NCBI GenBank assembly: GCA_943704525.1
Contig: CALSCQ010003237.1
Span: forward strand, 1 to 20,192
Direction of reading: 5' to 3'
Length of the DNA stretch: 20,192 nucleotides
Source of the DNA: Pigoraptor vietnamica
Taxonomy: Eukaryota > Opisthokonta > Filasterea
Numbering within the stretch: position 1 is the first letter of the stretch; the number at the start of each line of letters is the position of its first letter. Below are positions 1-9,160 of this stretch, one piece after another. The notes below the pieces were generated by a model. The model did no database searches. It had not been told where the DNA came from and saw only the letters and a list, made by a program, of their open reading frames with translations. The translations under genes and the position numbers were made by a program.

Positions 1-1171
1 CACCAATAAACGGTGAAAGGGAAAGAAGAAGAGAAGAGGTGACCGCACGCAAGGCCATTCGAATTCAAATAACCCCGCGGGTGCAATCACGTGACGCCCC
101 GCCCCGTATGTGAAGGCTAAACCGGCACTTCACAACAGGTGAGGTCACGGTTTGCCTTGGAAAGGCGAGTGAGGTTTAGAGTTTGCGGTAACATGAATTC
201 CCAAGATGGCCTGTGAGGTCACGACAGGCGGGTGAGGTTGCTGCTGATGTCATTCGAGCAACCTCTTCTCATTCCCTTAGCGGTGTGCGTATTCTCTCGC
301 ATTCTCCTGCAGCGCCCGCGCCGTTGTGTTGACATTCTCGCCAAAGGGAATGACGACATTAGCGCCTCCACGTCAGCAACTCCGCCCTCGAGGACGTTGA
401 GCACGGTGCAAGCTGACCTCTCACGCTGCCGCACGTCGCAATTGATATGTGCACTCTCGATAATGGGCGTACCCCATTCTTACACCTCAGCCCGTAGTCT
501 CCCCGCCGTTGGCTCTGGCCCGGTTGCACAACCCGCGCTCCTTGCTCGTTTTCCGTGGCCGGTGAACGACCACAAGCTTGGCTGGGCGGCAAGCGCAATG
601 CCAGCAACAAGGCTTCAACAAGGTGTCCGTCAGCGTTGAAGTTCTCTTGCCCGCCTGATGATGGCTTTAAAGATCGCGTCGTCGACATCCAATTGGTGTT
701 TCGGCCCCAAAAACATGACACCCAGCCTCGCAGTTCGTCGCACTAATTTTCCATAAATACAGTCGAGAGAGAGAGAGACACTGCGATACCAAAAGAGGCC
801 GTGCAGCAAAGCTGTCACACGATCTTCACCAACGCGACAAATTAATGCGAGAAGGCATGCGGCAAACAGTCCTATCTTCACGAGAGGTCATGCCGCATAC
901 CATCCCACATCCTTCACCGCACACGACGTCACGCCTTTAGCGGTTCATTGGCTACACCGCCCCAGCGCAAGTGCGCAGAACAGACGCCCCACAGGCAAGG
1001 CGACCTCCGCGGCGGAACGAGAACACGAGCGACCGAGAGCAACAACACAAAGCGACACGCGATGGGTGCCGTCCGACCCGATCAGCGGCAGCCAAGCTCC
1101 AACTCCTCGCGATTTTGGGAGCGCGAACCGTAGGTAGAACAGACGCCCACGCGGACTCGAGCGAGACGCGC
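1..1171. other. Left flank without a supported gene
   Basis: About 1.2 kb with open frames on both strands, none of which has the GC-rich third-position codon use of the real genes here or a family I recognise. It holds a CACGTG box at 88-93, a CAAGATGGC motif (YY1-like) near 202-210, a cluster of GTGAGGT motifs, a strong-looking acceptor (pyrimidine tract ending in CTGCAG near 309) and a GA-rich run at about 764-778. The combination of a CACGTG box, CAAGATGGC and an acceptor would fit the promoter and first exon of a plus-strand gene, but I could not assemble a convincing protein. The part next to 1172 should contain the 3' untranslated region of the eL39 gene. Confidence 0.4.
139..238 (+). 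repeat. Four GTGAGGT motifs, two extended to GTGAGGTCACG
   Basis: GTGAGGT occurs at 139-145, 169-175, 213-219 and 232-238. The copies at 139 and 213 extend identically to GTGAGGTCACG. Spacing is irregular (30, 44 and 19 bases), so this is a motif cluster and not a tandem array. It could be a factor-binding cluster (GAGGTCA resembles a nuclear-receptor half site). Because GTGAGG is also a good 5' splice site in this genome, it could instead be a set of donor-like sequences. The sequence alone does not decide. Confidence 0.5.
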
Positions 1172-1980
1172 TTAGATGTTGAGCTTCGTGCGCCGCCAGT
1201 GACGCCGCTTCGAGTTGTAGCTGGGCGGAGGACGACAAGGTCAGAACTCAAGCACGTTCACAAAAAAAAAAGGAACAAACGTGGAACAAACGTGTAAATA
1301 CATGGTAAAACAACACGGTAAAACACACACAACACCACGGCGGCCCGCATGCCATACTGCTCGCACGCGATGCAGAAATGACCGTCCGCACGTAATTGAC
1401 GATTCAGCGTAGCCTTCCCAGCAATCAGACACGTTGGCGTCCATGCAGCCAAAACACAGCCCCCTCACGCAACTAATCGCAATCGTCACACAAAACAAGA
1501 CGCGCTCTGCGATGATGCTCTGCACGCTCCATGCAGAAACACTGCGAACACGTGTGCCACAACGTCCGAGGCATACGACAGAATTACGAAAGGGGATAGT
1601 TGCGAGTGATGCTCACCGGATCGTGTTGTTCGTGCGCATGCGGAACCAGCCCGGAATGGGGCGGTTCTGCTTGAGCTTCTTGCCCAGGATCCGCTTAACC
1701 TTGAAGCTCTTGTGGGACGGCTACGGAGAGAACATTTGACACACAGTAAGAGACGCGCACATTCAAAAACTAAAGACCTCCCAAACCAACACCACCCGCC
1801 AGTAAAAGCCCCCAGGCCAATCTAAAACAACACCGCGCGCTGCGAAAGGCGCTTGACACATTCCCAACAGACTACACACTCTACGAAAGAGGCGCCACAC
1901 ACGAGCCGTCCAAATCCGCCATCCATCGCGACGACTTTCACAAACGAAATCCGCGGTCGCATGGCATCCGAACCCACCAT
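1172..1980 (-). CDS. RPL39: 60S ribosomal protein eL39
   Basis: Large-subunit ribosomal protein of the nascent-peptide exit tunnel. The model is complement(join(1172..1220, 1617..1720, 1978..1980)): 156 nt, 51 residues, exactly the usual eL39 length. Diagnostic blocks are [19 protein letters not shown] in the middle exon and [15 protein letters not shown] at the C-terminus, which match animal and yeast eL39 nearly residue for residue. The split Arg codon (CG|C) joins exons 2 and 3, with GT-AG junctions. The middle exon opens in phase 0 at Pro2, so exon 1 must supply the ATG. The only fitting site found upstream is ATG followed directly by GTGGGT at 1978-1980, so exon 1 codes for Met alone. 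The introns are 257 and 396 nt and TG-rich on the sense strand. The gene is divergent from the nucleotidase gene. Confidence 0.95.
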
Positions 1981-2007
1981 TCTCACGTCTTACGCAAGCC
2001 CTATCCA

Positions 2008-2040
2008 CGAGAGGCGAGAGAGAGAGAGAAATCGAGAAGG
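2008..2040 (-). promoter_or_regulatory. Pyrimidine-rich leader, TOP-like, of the eL39 gene
   Basis: On the minus strand, just 28 bases before the eL39 start codon, there is an almost pure pyrimidine stretch with a (CT)n core. Ribosomal protein mRNAs of animals and relatives commonly start in such a 5' terminal oligopyrimidine tract. I infer that transcription starts in or near it. The exact start site is not visible. Confidence 0.45.
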
Positions 2041-2132
2041 ATGGATGCGACGATTTCAAGGGAGAGCGAGAACCAAAGCGCACGAAAGCGGTTGGATGTC
2101 GGCCATGCCATTACACGGACCACCCCGGATGA

Positions 2133-2235
2133 CCAATCAATTCACGTGATCCACGTGACATCACGGGATTGTCATCGATCTGTGAGTGACACATCCGGGG
2201 CCCCTGTATAGTTTGTGTGAATTAGATTTCACGTG
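2133..2235. promoter_or_regulatory. Divergent promoter with CCAAT box and three CACGTG E-boxes
   Basis: Between the divergent eL39 and 5'-nucleotidase genes, CCAAT lies at 2133-2137 and CACGTG at 2143-2148, 2152-2157 and 2230-2235. Each of the three is followed by A, giving CACGTGA. bHLH-zip factors of the Myc/USF/TFE class bind this core. Three copies within 93 bases, close to a ribosomal protein gene, suggest a shared regulatory element. The stretch from about 2236 to 2584 is more AT-rich, contains no gene I can support, and probably holds the 5' leader of the nucleotidase mRNA. Confidence 0.5.
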
Positions 2236-2584
2236 ATGTATACTTATGTCGGATTCATTGAATACTCGATATAAAGATATCCCCAAATATTTCAAAAAAT
2301 TCGGCGAAGATTCAGTTTATTTTGCCGGGTGCACTCCACACAAACAACAGGGTAACCGAGGTTGCAGCGTCGTCGTCGCCGGGAGGAGGGAGCGCCGATC
2401 GCTCACTACTGCAAGCCTCTTTTTCAGCCTATTTTCAGACAGGTGTTGCCACACTTATAGTGCATGTTCGTGCCCGTCTCTACCATTTGCTCAGCCACCT
2501 CATAACCGCTAATCGCGTGTCGGTCACACATACTCTGCGGCAGTGGGCACACCCAACTCGCTTTTGCAGCGCTCTGGCGTTTTG

Positions 2585-4369
2585 ATGAGTGCGTCCGTTT
2601 CATTGGCCCTGCCCGCCGTGTATGGTGGCGGCTCGGCAATGTTCTTCTCGTCACGAACCGCCGCGCTCGGCGCGAGTGCGGCCGTGTTCTTGGCGGCGGC
2701 ATATCGCATATGGGCCGACTCGAAGCAGGCAAAGGTGTGTGCGTCTTACTGTGCTTCTGTCGTTACGTGAGTCTTATTCTCGACCCGACTGACTGTCATC
2801 TACGCGTTTGTGAGGGGCATGCGGTAGTTTGCAGCGTGTGCTCGACTGTTACAGTCAACAGTTCAGTGGCGATGTGTTAGTACCTCTCACTTTGGAACGA
2901 CTGCCCCTTCAGGCGGACGACAAGCCGAAAATCGACATCACGCCCGGTCGCATCCTTATGAAGGACCCAGAGGCAGTAGAGCAACGGATCGCGGCTATTG
3001 TCGAGGCCGGGGCGGATGATCTCCTCGTCATATCGGACTTCGACATGACGCTCACAAAGTTTATGGTGGACGGCAAGCGCGGCATGTCCACGCATGGTGT
3101 GATCGAGAAGTCGTCGAACGTGCTTCCCGCCGAGTACGGTGCGAAGGCGCGCGCGCTCTTTGAGAAGTACTATCCGATCGAAGTGAATCCAAAGCTCTCG
3201 CCCGAGGAGAAATCGGACCTTATGGAGGAGTGGTGCGTCGTCGCGTCCCCTATGCTTTCTATTTGGCTGTGTTTTTCAAATCTGTGTGCCTGTCTGTCGC
3301 GACTCTTGCGCTACTTCAAGTCCCTGCACGCAAACTTCTTTACTTAATTTATTGAAGTAGTGTTGTGCGTATGCTTCGTCGTGTTGGTCGCAAACAACGT
3401 ATCTTATTGTGTCCACGGTTGGTTTGCATCTTAGGTGGAACGAGGCACACAAGCTCCTCATACAGTATGGCCTCAAGTATTCGGACATCCCCAACGCCGT
3501 CGCGCACGCAAACGTCGCTTTCCGCGAGGGCTGCTCAGAGTTCTTCGACACTCTGCACGAGCTCAACGTGGCGCTTCTCATATTCTCGGCTGGCATTGGG
3601 GGTACGTGCAACGGCGTAATATCTCTGTGTCTTGCTCGTTGTCGTGTTAACCCATGCGAGCCTGTGCGCGTACGCGTGTCCGCACACGGTTTCAAAAAGA
3701 GATTTGTTTCACGCGGCGACGCAGCGTGCTTATTCGTGCTCTTTGTTCGTCCATGCGTGCAGACGTGCTCAAGGAAATTCTGCGGCAACGGGAGCACTTT
3801 TATCCGAACATGCACGTGGTGTCCAACTACATCTCATGGGACGCCACAACACATCGCGCCGTCGGCTTCACGGGCCGCACCATCCACGTCTTCAACAAGT
3901 ACGAGTTCTCCATCGCGGGCTCCGACTTCCACAAGGCTGTCGAAAAGCGAAAGAAGGTGCGCGTGCATGTCTGTTTTACATTGCCTAGATCGCATTTAGC
4001 GAGTTCCCAACGTGCTTCGGTGTTTTCACCGCGCTTCGGTGTCCTTCTACCGTGTATTAGTGACTCTTTATTGTCACGTTCGTCCCTCGTCTTGACGCTT
4101 TTGCCCTCGCAACCGCGCAGGTGCTTCTCCTGGGCGACGGCCTAGGCGACTTGCAAATGTCGCACGGCGTCGCATACGACACCATTCTCACTGTCGGCTT
4201 TCTCAACGACAAGATTGAGGAGCGCCTGGAGGCGTACGTTGACGCCTTCGACGTGGTCATCCTCAACGACGGTCCGATGGACTTTGTAAACTCGATCATT
4301 CGGCGACTGGCGGAAAAGGCGCATTCGCGAACCAACGGCAACGGAGGGCGGGCGACGGCATGCATGTGA
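2585..4369 (+). CDS. NT5C3: Cytosolic 5'-nucleotidase III (pyrimidine 5'-nucleotidase), membrane-anchored form
   Basis: HAD-superfamily enzyme that removes phosphate from pyrimidine (and m7G) nucleoside monophosphates. The model is join(2585..2734, 2913..3232, 3435..3601, 3763..3956, 4121..4369): 359 residues, with all phases closing. HAD motif I is ISDFDMTLTKF (nucleophile Asp92, acid/base Asp94), motif II is FSAGIGD (Ser208), motif III is Lys258 in HVFNKYE, and motif IV is LLLGDGLGDLQM (Asp283, Asp287). The family landmarks VEVDP-like IEVNPKLSPEE and GFLNDKIEE are also present. Exon 1 encodes a separate N-terminal hydrophobic helix (about residues 26-42, ALGASAAVFLAAAY) with a basic flank, resembling the anchored isoform of human NT5C3A. 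Exon 2 has three in-phase acceptors (exon start 2835, 2862 or 2913); I chose 2913 for its pyrimidine tract. The ATG at 2585 is the first in frame after an upstream stop-free stretch without ATG. Confidence 0.93.
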
Positions 4370-4370
4370 A

Positions 4371-4406
4371 TACACACACTCACCCACGCCACACACACAC
4401 ACACAC

Positions 4407-4440
<34 letters not shown>
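4371..4440 (+). repeat. Interrupted CA microsatellite
   Basis: Short (CA)n runs separated by CCACGCC and TAA, just after the nucleotidase stop codon, followed by a CT-rich run to about 4464. The rest of the 414-base convergent spacer (4370-4783) shows no gene and should hold the two facing 3' untranslated regions. Read from the minus-strand gene, the repeat is (TG)n. Confidence 0.85.
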
Positions 4441-4783
4441 ACACCGTCTCTCTCTCTCTTTCACTCACGCCAAATGTGTCCACACTCTGCTGCACACACA
4501 ACTTTCATTCTGTTCCTTTTATCGCGCGTGCGTGCTGGAGGACGCGTTGCGTGTGCTACTGCGTTGTCGCTTGCGTTCGCCCTCGTTCGCCCATGCAAAT
4601 GGAAATTGACCAATCTAGGTACGTCCTTCTGCCCTTCTAGAATTCCACAGTCGTCGTCCAGCCCAATCTGCCACGCATCAGGGTGCATGCCTGCGCAAGA
4701 TTCGTAAATACGAAACGGTCCCAACGTTAAACCACGAGCGCGGGAGAACGGCGACTACAGCGAAAAGACAGGTGTACGCGCAC

Positions 4784-5242
4784 TCACTCGGGCGCAGCTT
4801 CCGCTGGCTGTTCCGGCTGTGTCATCGCCTCGCTTTCGTCTTGTGGGTGCGCCTGCCCACTTCCCAGCTTCTTCTTCCACTCGAGCTCCTTCTGGCGCTT
4901 CAGCCACGCTTCCCTCCGGTACTTGTCCATCGTGCCGCACGGCTCGGTAATGTGCCTGGTTTGTTTAACGAGACAAAAAAACACGCACCGTCAGCAATTT
5001 AAAGCCCACGTGGCAGTAGGGCATCTGTATAAGCCCTCTGTATAATAAGAGGGAAAATGCGGAAAATGATGCACTGTATATGCAAAAAAAAAAAGAGAGA
5101 AAGAAAGGAAAAGTCACCTGACATCGCCATCGCGCAGTGGAGGGGCGACGCGCTTCCCATCCATTGTCGCAGCTTCCGTGACGGTCGCACAAAACAAAGC
5201 GAATGTGAGGATACACACAAAGAGCACTGTTGTCGCTCTCAT
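4784..5242 (-). CDS. Small secreted or ER-lumenal protein of unknown family
   Basis: I do not recognise a family. The model is complement(join(4784..4955, 5118..5242)): 98 residues, with a split Arg codon (AG|G) at residue 42 and a 162-base intron. Residues 1-24 look like a signal peptide: Arg2, a hydrophobic core (VLFVCILTFALFC), then an Ala-rich probable cleavage site near TEAA. Residues 45-73 are a strongly charged helix (MDKYRREAWLKRQKELEWKK), and the last 20 residues are acidic and rich in Pro, Glu and Ala. Outside the leader there is a single Cys, at position 48 (EPCG). The start chosen is the first ATG of exon 1, 258 bases from the divergent DUF4602-type gene, with which it may share a promoter. 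Alternatives: a mitochondrial intermembrane-space or inner-membrane protein whose leader I misread, or a different 5' exon. Confidence 0.65.
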
Positions 5243-5500
5243 CGAAAGTGCATCATCAAGTCAAAGGGAAAGGTCGAAAGTAAGGAAGAAATGGATTTCG
5301 GCTAACTTTTCACGCAGGCACAAAGCCGATCGATTTATACCGTAGGGTGAGGGTTATAATGTGATGACGCGATCGGCGGAATTGACGTTGGTTTTATGTT
5401 ACTCGACTGTTACACCATCTCCGGCACGTGCGTTGCCGGAAACTTCATGAAGTGCGAACACACACAAAACACACACAAAGTACAAGCGACGATCGTGAAA
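5243..5500. promoter_or_regulatory. Short divergent promoter region
   Basis: This 258-base spacer separates the start codons of two divergent genes. It has a TTATAA at about 5354-5359, and an inverted repeat CCGGCA/TGCCGG at 5421-5426 and 5434-5439 that encloses CACGTG (5425-5430). The 5' leader just before 5501 is rich in CACACA. Shared control of both genes is an inference from the spacing. Confidence 0.45.
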
Positions 5501-6703
5501 ATGGCAAAGGCGAAGGAAAAGCCGCAGCGGTGAGTTTGCATAGGAGCCGCTCTTTTGCTCACTGCTTATTGTTCTCTAAATGGCTTCAATCGCTCCAGGG
5601 TTGCTCCGTCCACCAGCGGCACATCTGACGACGACGCGTTTCGGGCGTCGCTTTCTCGCCATGGCGACGCGTTCCTCTCTTTATTTGACGACGATGCGCC
5701 GCCAGTCTCTAAGAAGCGGAAACTCGAAGAGGACGTCGGCGGCGATCGACCGGCAAAGAAAATAACTTTTGTGCGGCAGGTGGTGAACGCGGATAGCAGT
5801 GTGGCTGGCGAAACGCCGATGAAGGAGAGCGCGCCTGCATCTAAACCCAAGCGCACGCCCATTGTTGTCGAGTACCACCGCAACGGCGTCGCGCGACAAC
5901 CGGCGGATGCGATGTTTGCGGCCGTGATTAAGAAGGAGAAAAAGATGTTCATGTCGGAGAAGATCGACAAGGTGCACGCCGACCCGGTAGCAGCGCTGCT
6001 ACAGGACGCCGCCGCGCGAAAGAACGAGGGCCGCGACGCGAGCGACGAGTTGGACGTTGACGTGGAGAAGATTGCGCGGGAAGTGCAGCTGCTGGGCGCG
6101 ACGGGGCTCTCTAAGCGAGAGGCGAAGGAACTCAAGATCCGCCGTATTATGGCGCTGGGCGGTGCAGCGCCCGCCAAGCCGCGCGCGCCGTTCAAAATAT
6201 CGAAGGGAATGCAGGCCAAGCAGAAGGAGCGTGAGGCGAAGAGGGCAGAGCAGGTGGGATGGCGGGCTATTCTCTGTTTCTCTGTTTCTCTGTTTCTCTG
6301 TTTCTCTGTTTCTCTGTTTCTGCACACAAATCTCTTCGCGCCGGCGGCTGTGCTTCCATCCATCTTGTTGGCGTGATAGTTCACATGACTCATCCGTATA
6401 ACTTGTTTTCACAATATTGCCGGTCGTCCCCGCGCCCAGGAGCGCATCACTGGCGTCGTGACGGGGGCCGTGAAGGCGCTCTCTTCGGACAAGACGGCCA
6501 CGCCCGCCCCCAAGGGGAAGGGGCGGTGGGTCGAACACGCCGACGGCCTCAAGCCCGGCGTTGGCCGCTTCAAGGGCGGGATGCTCGTGCTGAACAAGAA
6601 GGAGATCCGCTCGCTGTCGGCCCCTCCGCCTGCCGCCGTTGATAAGAAACGGGGCAAGCATGATAAGAAGCGCTCAAAGGCGAAGGGTCGCGGGAAGCGA
6701 TAG
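5501..6703 (+). CDS. DUF4602 family nucleolar protein, C1orf131 / yeast Faf1 type
   Basis: Likely a small-subunit processome factor acting in 18S rRNA maturation. The model is join(5501..5529, 5599..6253, 6440..6703): 315 residues, all phases closing. The protein is very basic, with a Lys/Arg-rich C-terminus (RGKHDKKRSKAKGRGKR) and a nuclear-signal-like SKKRKLEED near residue 60. The family resemblance is in the C-terminal half: the block FKISKGMQAKQKEREAKR at the end of exon 2, then GVGRFKGGMLVLNKKEI (about residues 268-284), which resembles the conserved GRFKxGxLxLSKxDI end of DUF4602 proteins. The N-terminal half is acidic and low in complexity, with an FDDDAPP stretch, as is usual for such factors. 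Assignment rests on remembered motifs. Yeast Faf1 (forty-S assembly factor) is not the human gene called FAF1. Confidence 0.72.
6271..6322 (+). repeat. Tandem 8-base repeat TCTCTGTT, about 6.5 copies
   Basis: Perfect octamer repeats lie inside intron 2 (6254-6439) of the DUF4602-type gene, 17 bases after the donor. The period is 8, so it reads through all frames without a stop on either strand and produces long spurious open frames. Confidence 0.95.
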
Positions 6704-7063
6704 TGCGAAAATTAAGGCCCTTATTTTCTGCTAGAAGGCTGTGTGTATCTCGGCCGTTGCGAAACACATGCGTGCTGCACACTGTTTGCCGGCGTCTACG
6801 GACCTCGTAGCTCACATCACGTGCAGCTGCAACATTTACACACACGCGTTGATAATATCAGCGCCCTTTGCCAACGCGCCCTCACGCAACACGAAAAAGA
6901 AAACATGGAAAGTGGTACGGAACATAAGTGCAAGACTTGCTCGGCGAATTTACCATTGGTAAGAAACTCCGGCCAAGCGGCTCTCCGTATACCCAAAAAC
7001 GGTCGCAGGTGCGAACTTTAGCACAACAATACCAATATCCCGCACTGTCACAATATTCTTCCA

Positions 7064-7082
7064 GGCGGCAGGTCCTGCCGCC
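7064..7082. repeat. Perfect 19-base inverted repeat
   Basis: GGCGGCAGG-T-CCTGCCGCC: two perfect 9-base arms around a single central base. It is GC-rich and isolated in otherwise AT-richer spacer DNA. It could be a dimeric protein-binding site, or it could form a hairpin if transcribed. No U tract follows it. Confidence 0.85.
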
Positions 7083-7380
7083 CTCGATCGAAGATCACGC
7101 TGACAACTTTGTTGCGAACTTCAAACCATTTCAATAGTTATGGAAAGCCGAGGAGTTGTTGTCGTCAGCAGTTGGCTGATGACACCGTGCGCGGAATCCG
7201 CCAATCGCAAGCCATAAAACCTCCGCTTTTCGAAATTAGAATTGTCGAAAGAATTGAGACATATTGGCGGACAATTTCAAATCAAATGCCCCGAGCGAGT
7301 CCGCGCGTGAGGTCGGAATTCCAAAAATCGCCGGATTTTGGCGAAATTTTCGACGCGTTTTTCAATTCAGCGGGCGCGGA

Positions 7381-7437
7381 CACACACACATCGAAAAGAG
7401 AAGCAGGCAGAACTCTACACACACACACACACACACC
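7381..7437 (+). repeat. Two short CA microsatellites
   Basis: (CA)n at about 7381-7390 and a longer (AC)n at about 7417-7437 in the spacer upstream of the MTMR gene. No other function is apparent. Confidence 0.85.
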
Positions 7438-7830
7438 AGCCCACGCTTTAGGACGTCCCATTCACGTGTTCCGCGCCGTGTGTGCACTCTCTCTCTGTCA
7501 GAAGGGCAGTCCTATTTTGCTGGCGCGACGGTCACGCGACGATGCCGGCGAAGGAAAACGGTTATCAGTAGTTGATAACGGACTGCCACGTATTCGGAAC
7601 TCATGCCCACGTCTTATCGCGCACGCAAGTGGGGCTGTCGGTGGGTCTACTTCGCATCGCAATGTGCATGTTGTCTGTGTGTATGTGCGTGGCTGTGCGT
7701 GTGTTTTGTGTGTAGTATGCGTGATATTTTATCGTACGTCGACGGCACACGTTAATGGGCCATTGGCGCGATCGGCCGTTTTTTGCCACCTTGCAATAGC
7801 CAGTGCGCGTGGCGCATATTGCGGGGAGGC

Positions 7831-8182
7831 ATGTGGGGCAAGGGGGAGGACGGGGACTTCGATGCCTCCAGTTCGCTAGTGAGGATCCGCTACGCAGATA
7901 GAGCAGACTGTGTGCGACCGTGCCGCGACATTTGTTAACGGCACGATTCTCTCTTCTAAGCATTCCGTTGCCATCTATGCGCAGGACGACTTTGATCTGC
8001 TCTCGCCCGGAGCGTTGCACGTCGACGCGCCCATGGCGGCGGGTGCGTTGGCCGGTGTACAGCCGGCCATGCACGACAGCGACGACACGACATGGGTCGA
8101 CCTTGGCCCTGGTGTGGGAGCGAGTCCGCTTGCGCAGCGGCGTCGCTCAGGTGTGTAAGGTTGCGCGCATGCTTGTGTGCGT

Positions 8183-8263
<81 letters not shown>

Positions 8264-9160
8264 CGTGCGTGTGTGTGTGTGTGCGTGTGTGTGTGTGCGT
8301 GCGTGCGTGTGTGTGTGTGCGTGCGTGTGTGTGTGTGTGTGCGTGTGTGTGTGTGCGTGCGTGTGTGTGTGTGTGTGTGTGCGTGTGTGTGTGTGCGTGC
8401 GTGTGTGTGTGTGTGTGTGCGTGTGCGTGCGTGTGCGTGCGTGTGTGTGCGACTGTGTTTGGGAGAGCTGTGAATTGCGTTCAAGGAATCAATTTCGTTT
8501 GTGTGCAGGTTCCGTGAGCAGTTTATTCCCCGCAATGCGCGGTGAGGCCGAGTATCTTGTCGACCACGGCCTTGTTGTCGACGGCTTTTCCTCTCGAAAG
8601 AGCCGCAGTGAATGGGCGCCGACGACGCTCGTCATCACCAACTTTCGCCTGTGCCTCATTATGAGCATGCGTGCAATGATATTCGTGGGTAAAGGGTCTT
8701 CGTTTTGTGTGCGTGTGTGTGTGTATATGTGCATGTGCATGTGTGTGTATGTGTGTACATGCGTGGGGGTGGGGGTGTGCGAGTGTGTGTGCGTGTGTGT
8801 GTCTGTGTGTGCGTGCGTGTGTGTATGTGCGGGCGTGTGTGTGTGCGTGCGTGTGTGTGTGTGTGTCACATGCGTGTTTGCAAATGTCCGTGAGTCCGTT
8901 GTGCGTTGGCGCTAATCAATTTCTCCACCGTCGCAGGTCCCACTCAAGGTGATCGACCGCGTGGAGAAGCGCTCCGCGGACCAGTGCGCCGTCGCATGCA
9001 AGGACGGGCGCCTGTTCGTCGTCGCCTTTAGCATGCCGGAGCGATGCGACATGTTCTGCGAGCAGTTGGAAGGGTCGGCGTCGCCGCTTCGTCTCGAGGG
9101 CCTCTTTGCGTTTGGGTTTGCCAAGGCATACCCCGAGCTCAAGTCACCGAACGACTGGAG

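Larger units (their letters stand above)
6704..7830. other. Gene-poor spacer, 1.1 kb
   Basis: No supported gene. The first part should contain the 3' untranslated region of the DUF4602-type gene. Between about 6900 and 7370 the sequence is richer in A and T and has several open frames without coding-like codon use. An E2F-like TTTTGGCGAAA lies at about 7337-7347. The last 130 bases before 7831 should include the MTMR promoter. I saw no tRNA or other RNA gene. Confidence 0.4.

Noticed and set aside
232-639. Plus-strand 135-codon frame preceded by a good acceptor near 309
   Set aside because: The opening codon is not ATG (GTG/TTG-like start), composition is not protein-like, and no exon 1 joins it in a convincing way.
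630-881. Minus-strand 83-codon frame with a signal-peptide-like start and a helical-looking end
   Set aside because: Codon use lacks the GC-rich third positions of the real genes, no family is recognised, and no splice partner was found.
2246-2512. Plus-strand frame beginning MSDSLNTRYKDIPKYF
   Set aside because: AT-rich codons unlike the neighbours. The later part turns into Arg/Ser/Cys-rich noise, and it lies in the probable leader of the nucleotidase mRNA.
5359-5460. Possible C/D-box snoRNA starting at a GTGATGA box
   Set aside because: No CTGA D box at a suitable distance and no terminal stem.
5566-6393. Long minus-strand frame opposite the DUF4602-type gene
   Set aside because: A shadow of the GC-rich coding strand, extended by the stop-free octamer repeat.
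6905-7021. Short ATG frame with a CKTC motif followed by GGTAAG, suggesting a zinc-ribbon first exon
   Set aside because: Only one CxxC, no downstream exon found, and AT-rich spacer composition.
7920-8915. Long open frames of Cys-Val and Thr-His repeats over the GT tracts
   Set aside because: They arise because GT and AC dinucleotide repeats have no stop codons. The stretch is spliced out between MTMR exons whose phases close only when it is removed.
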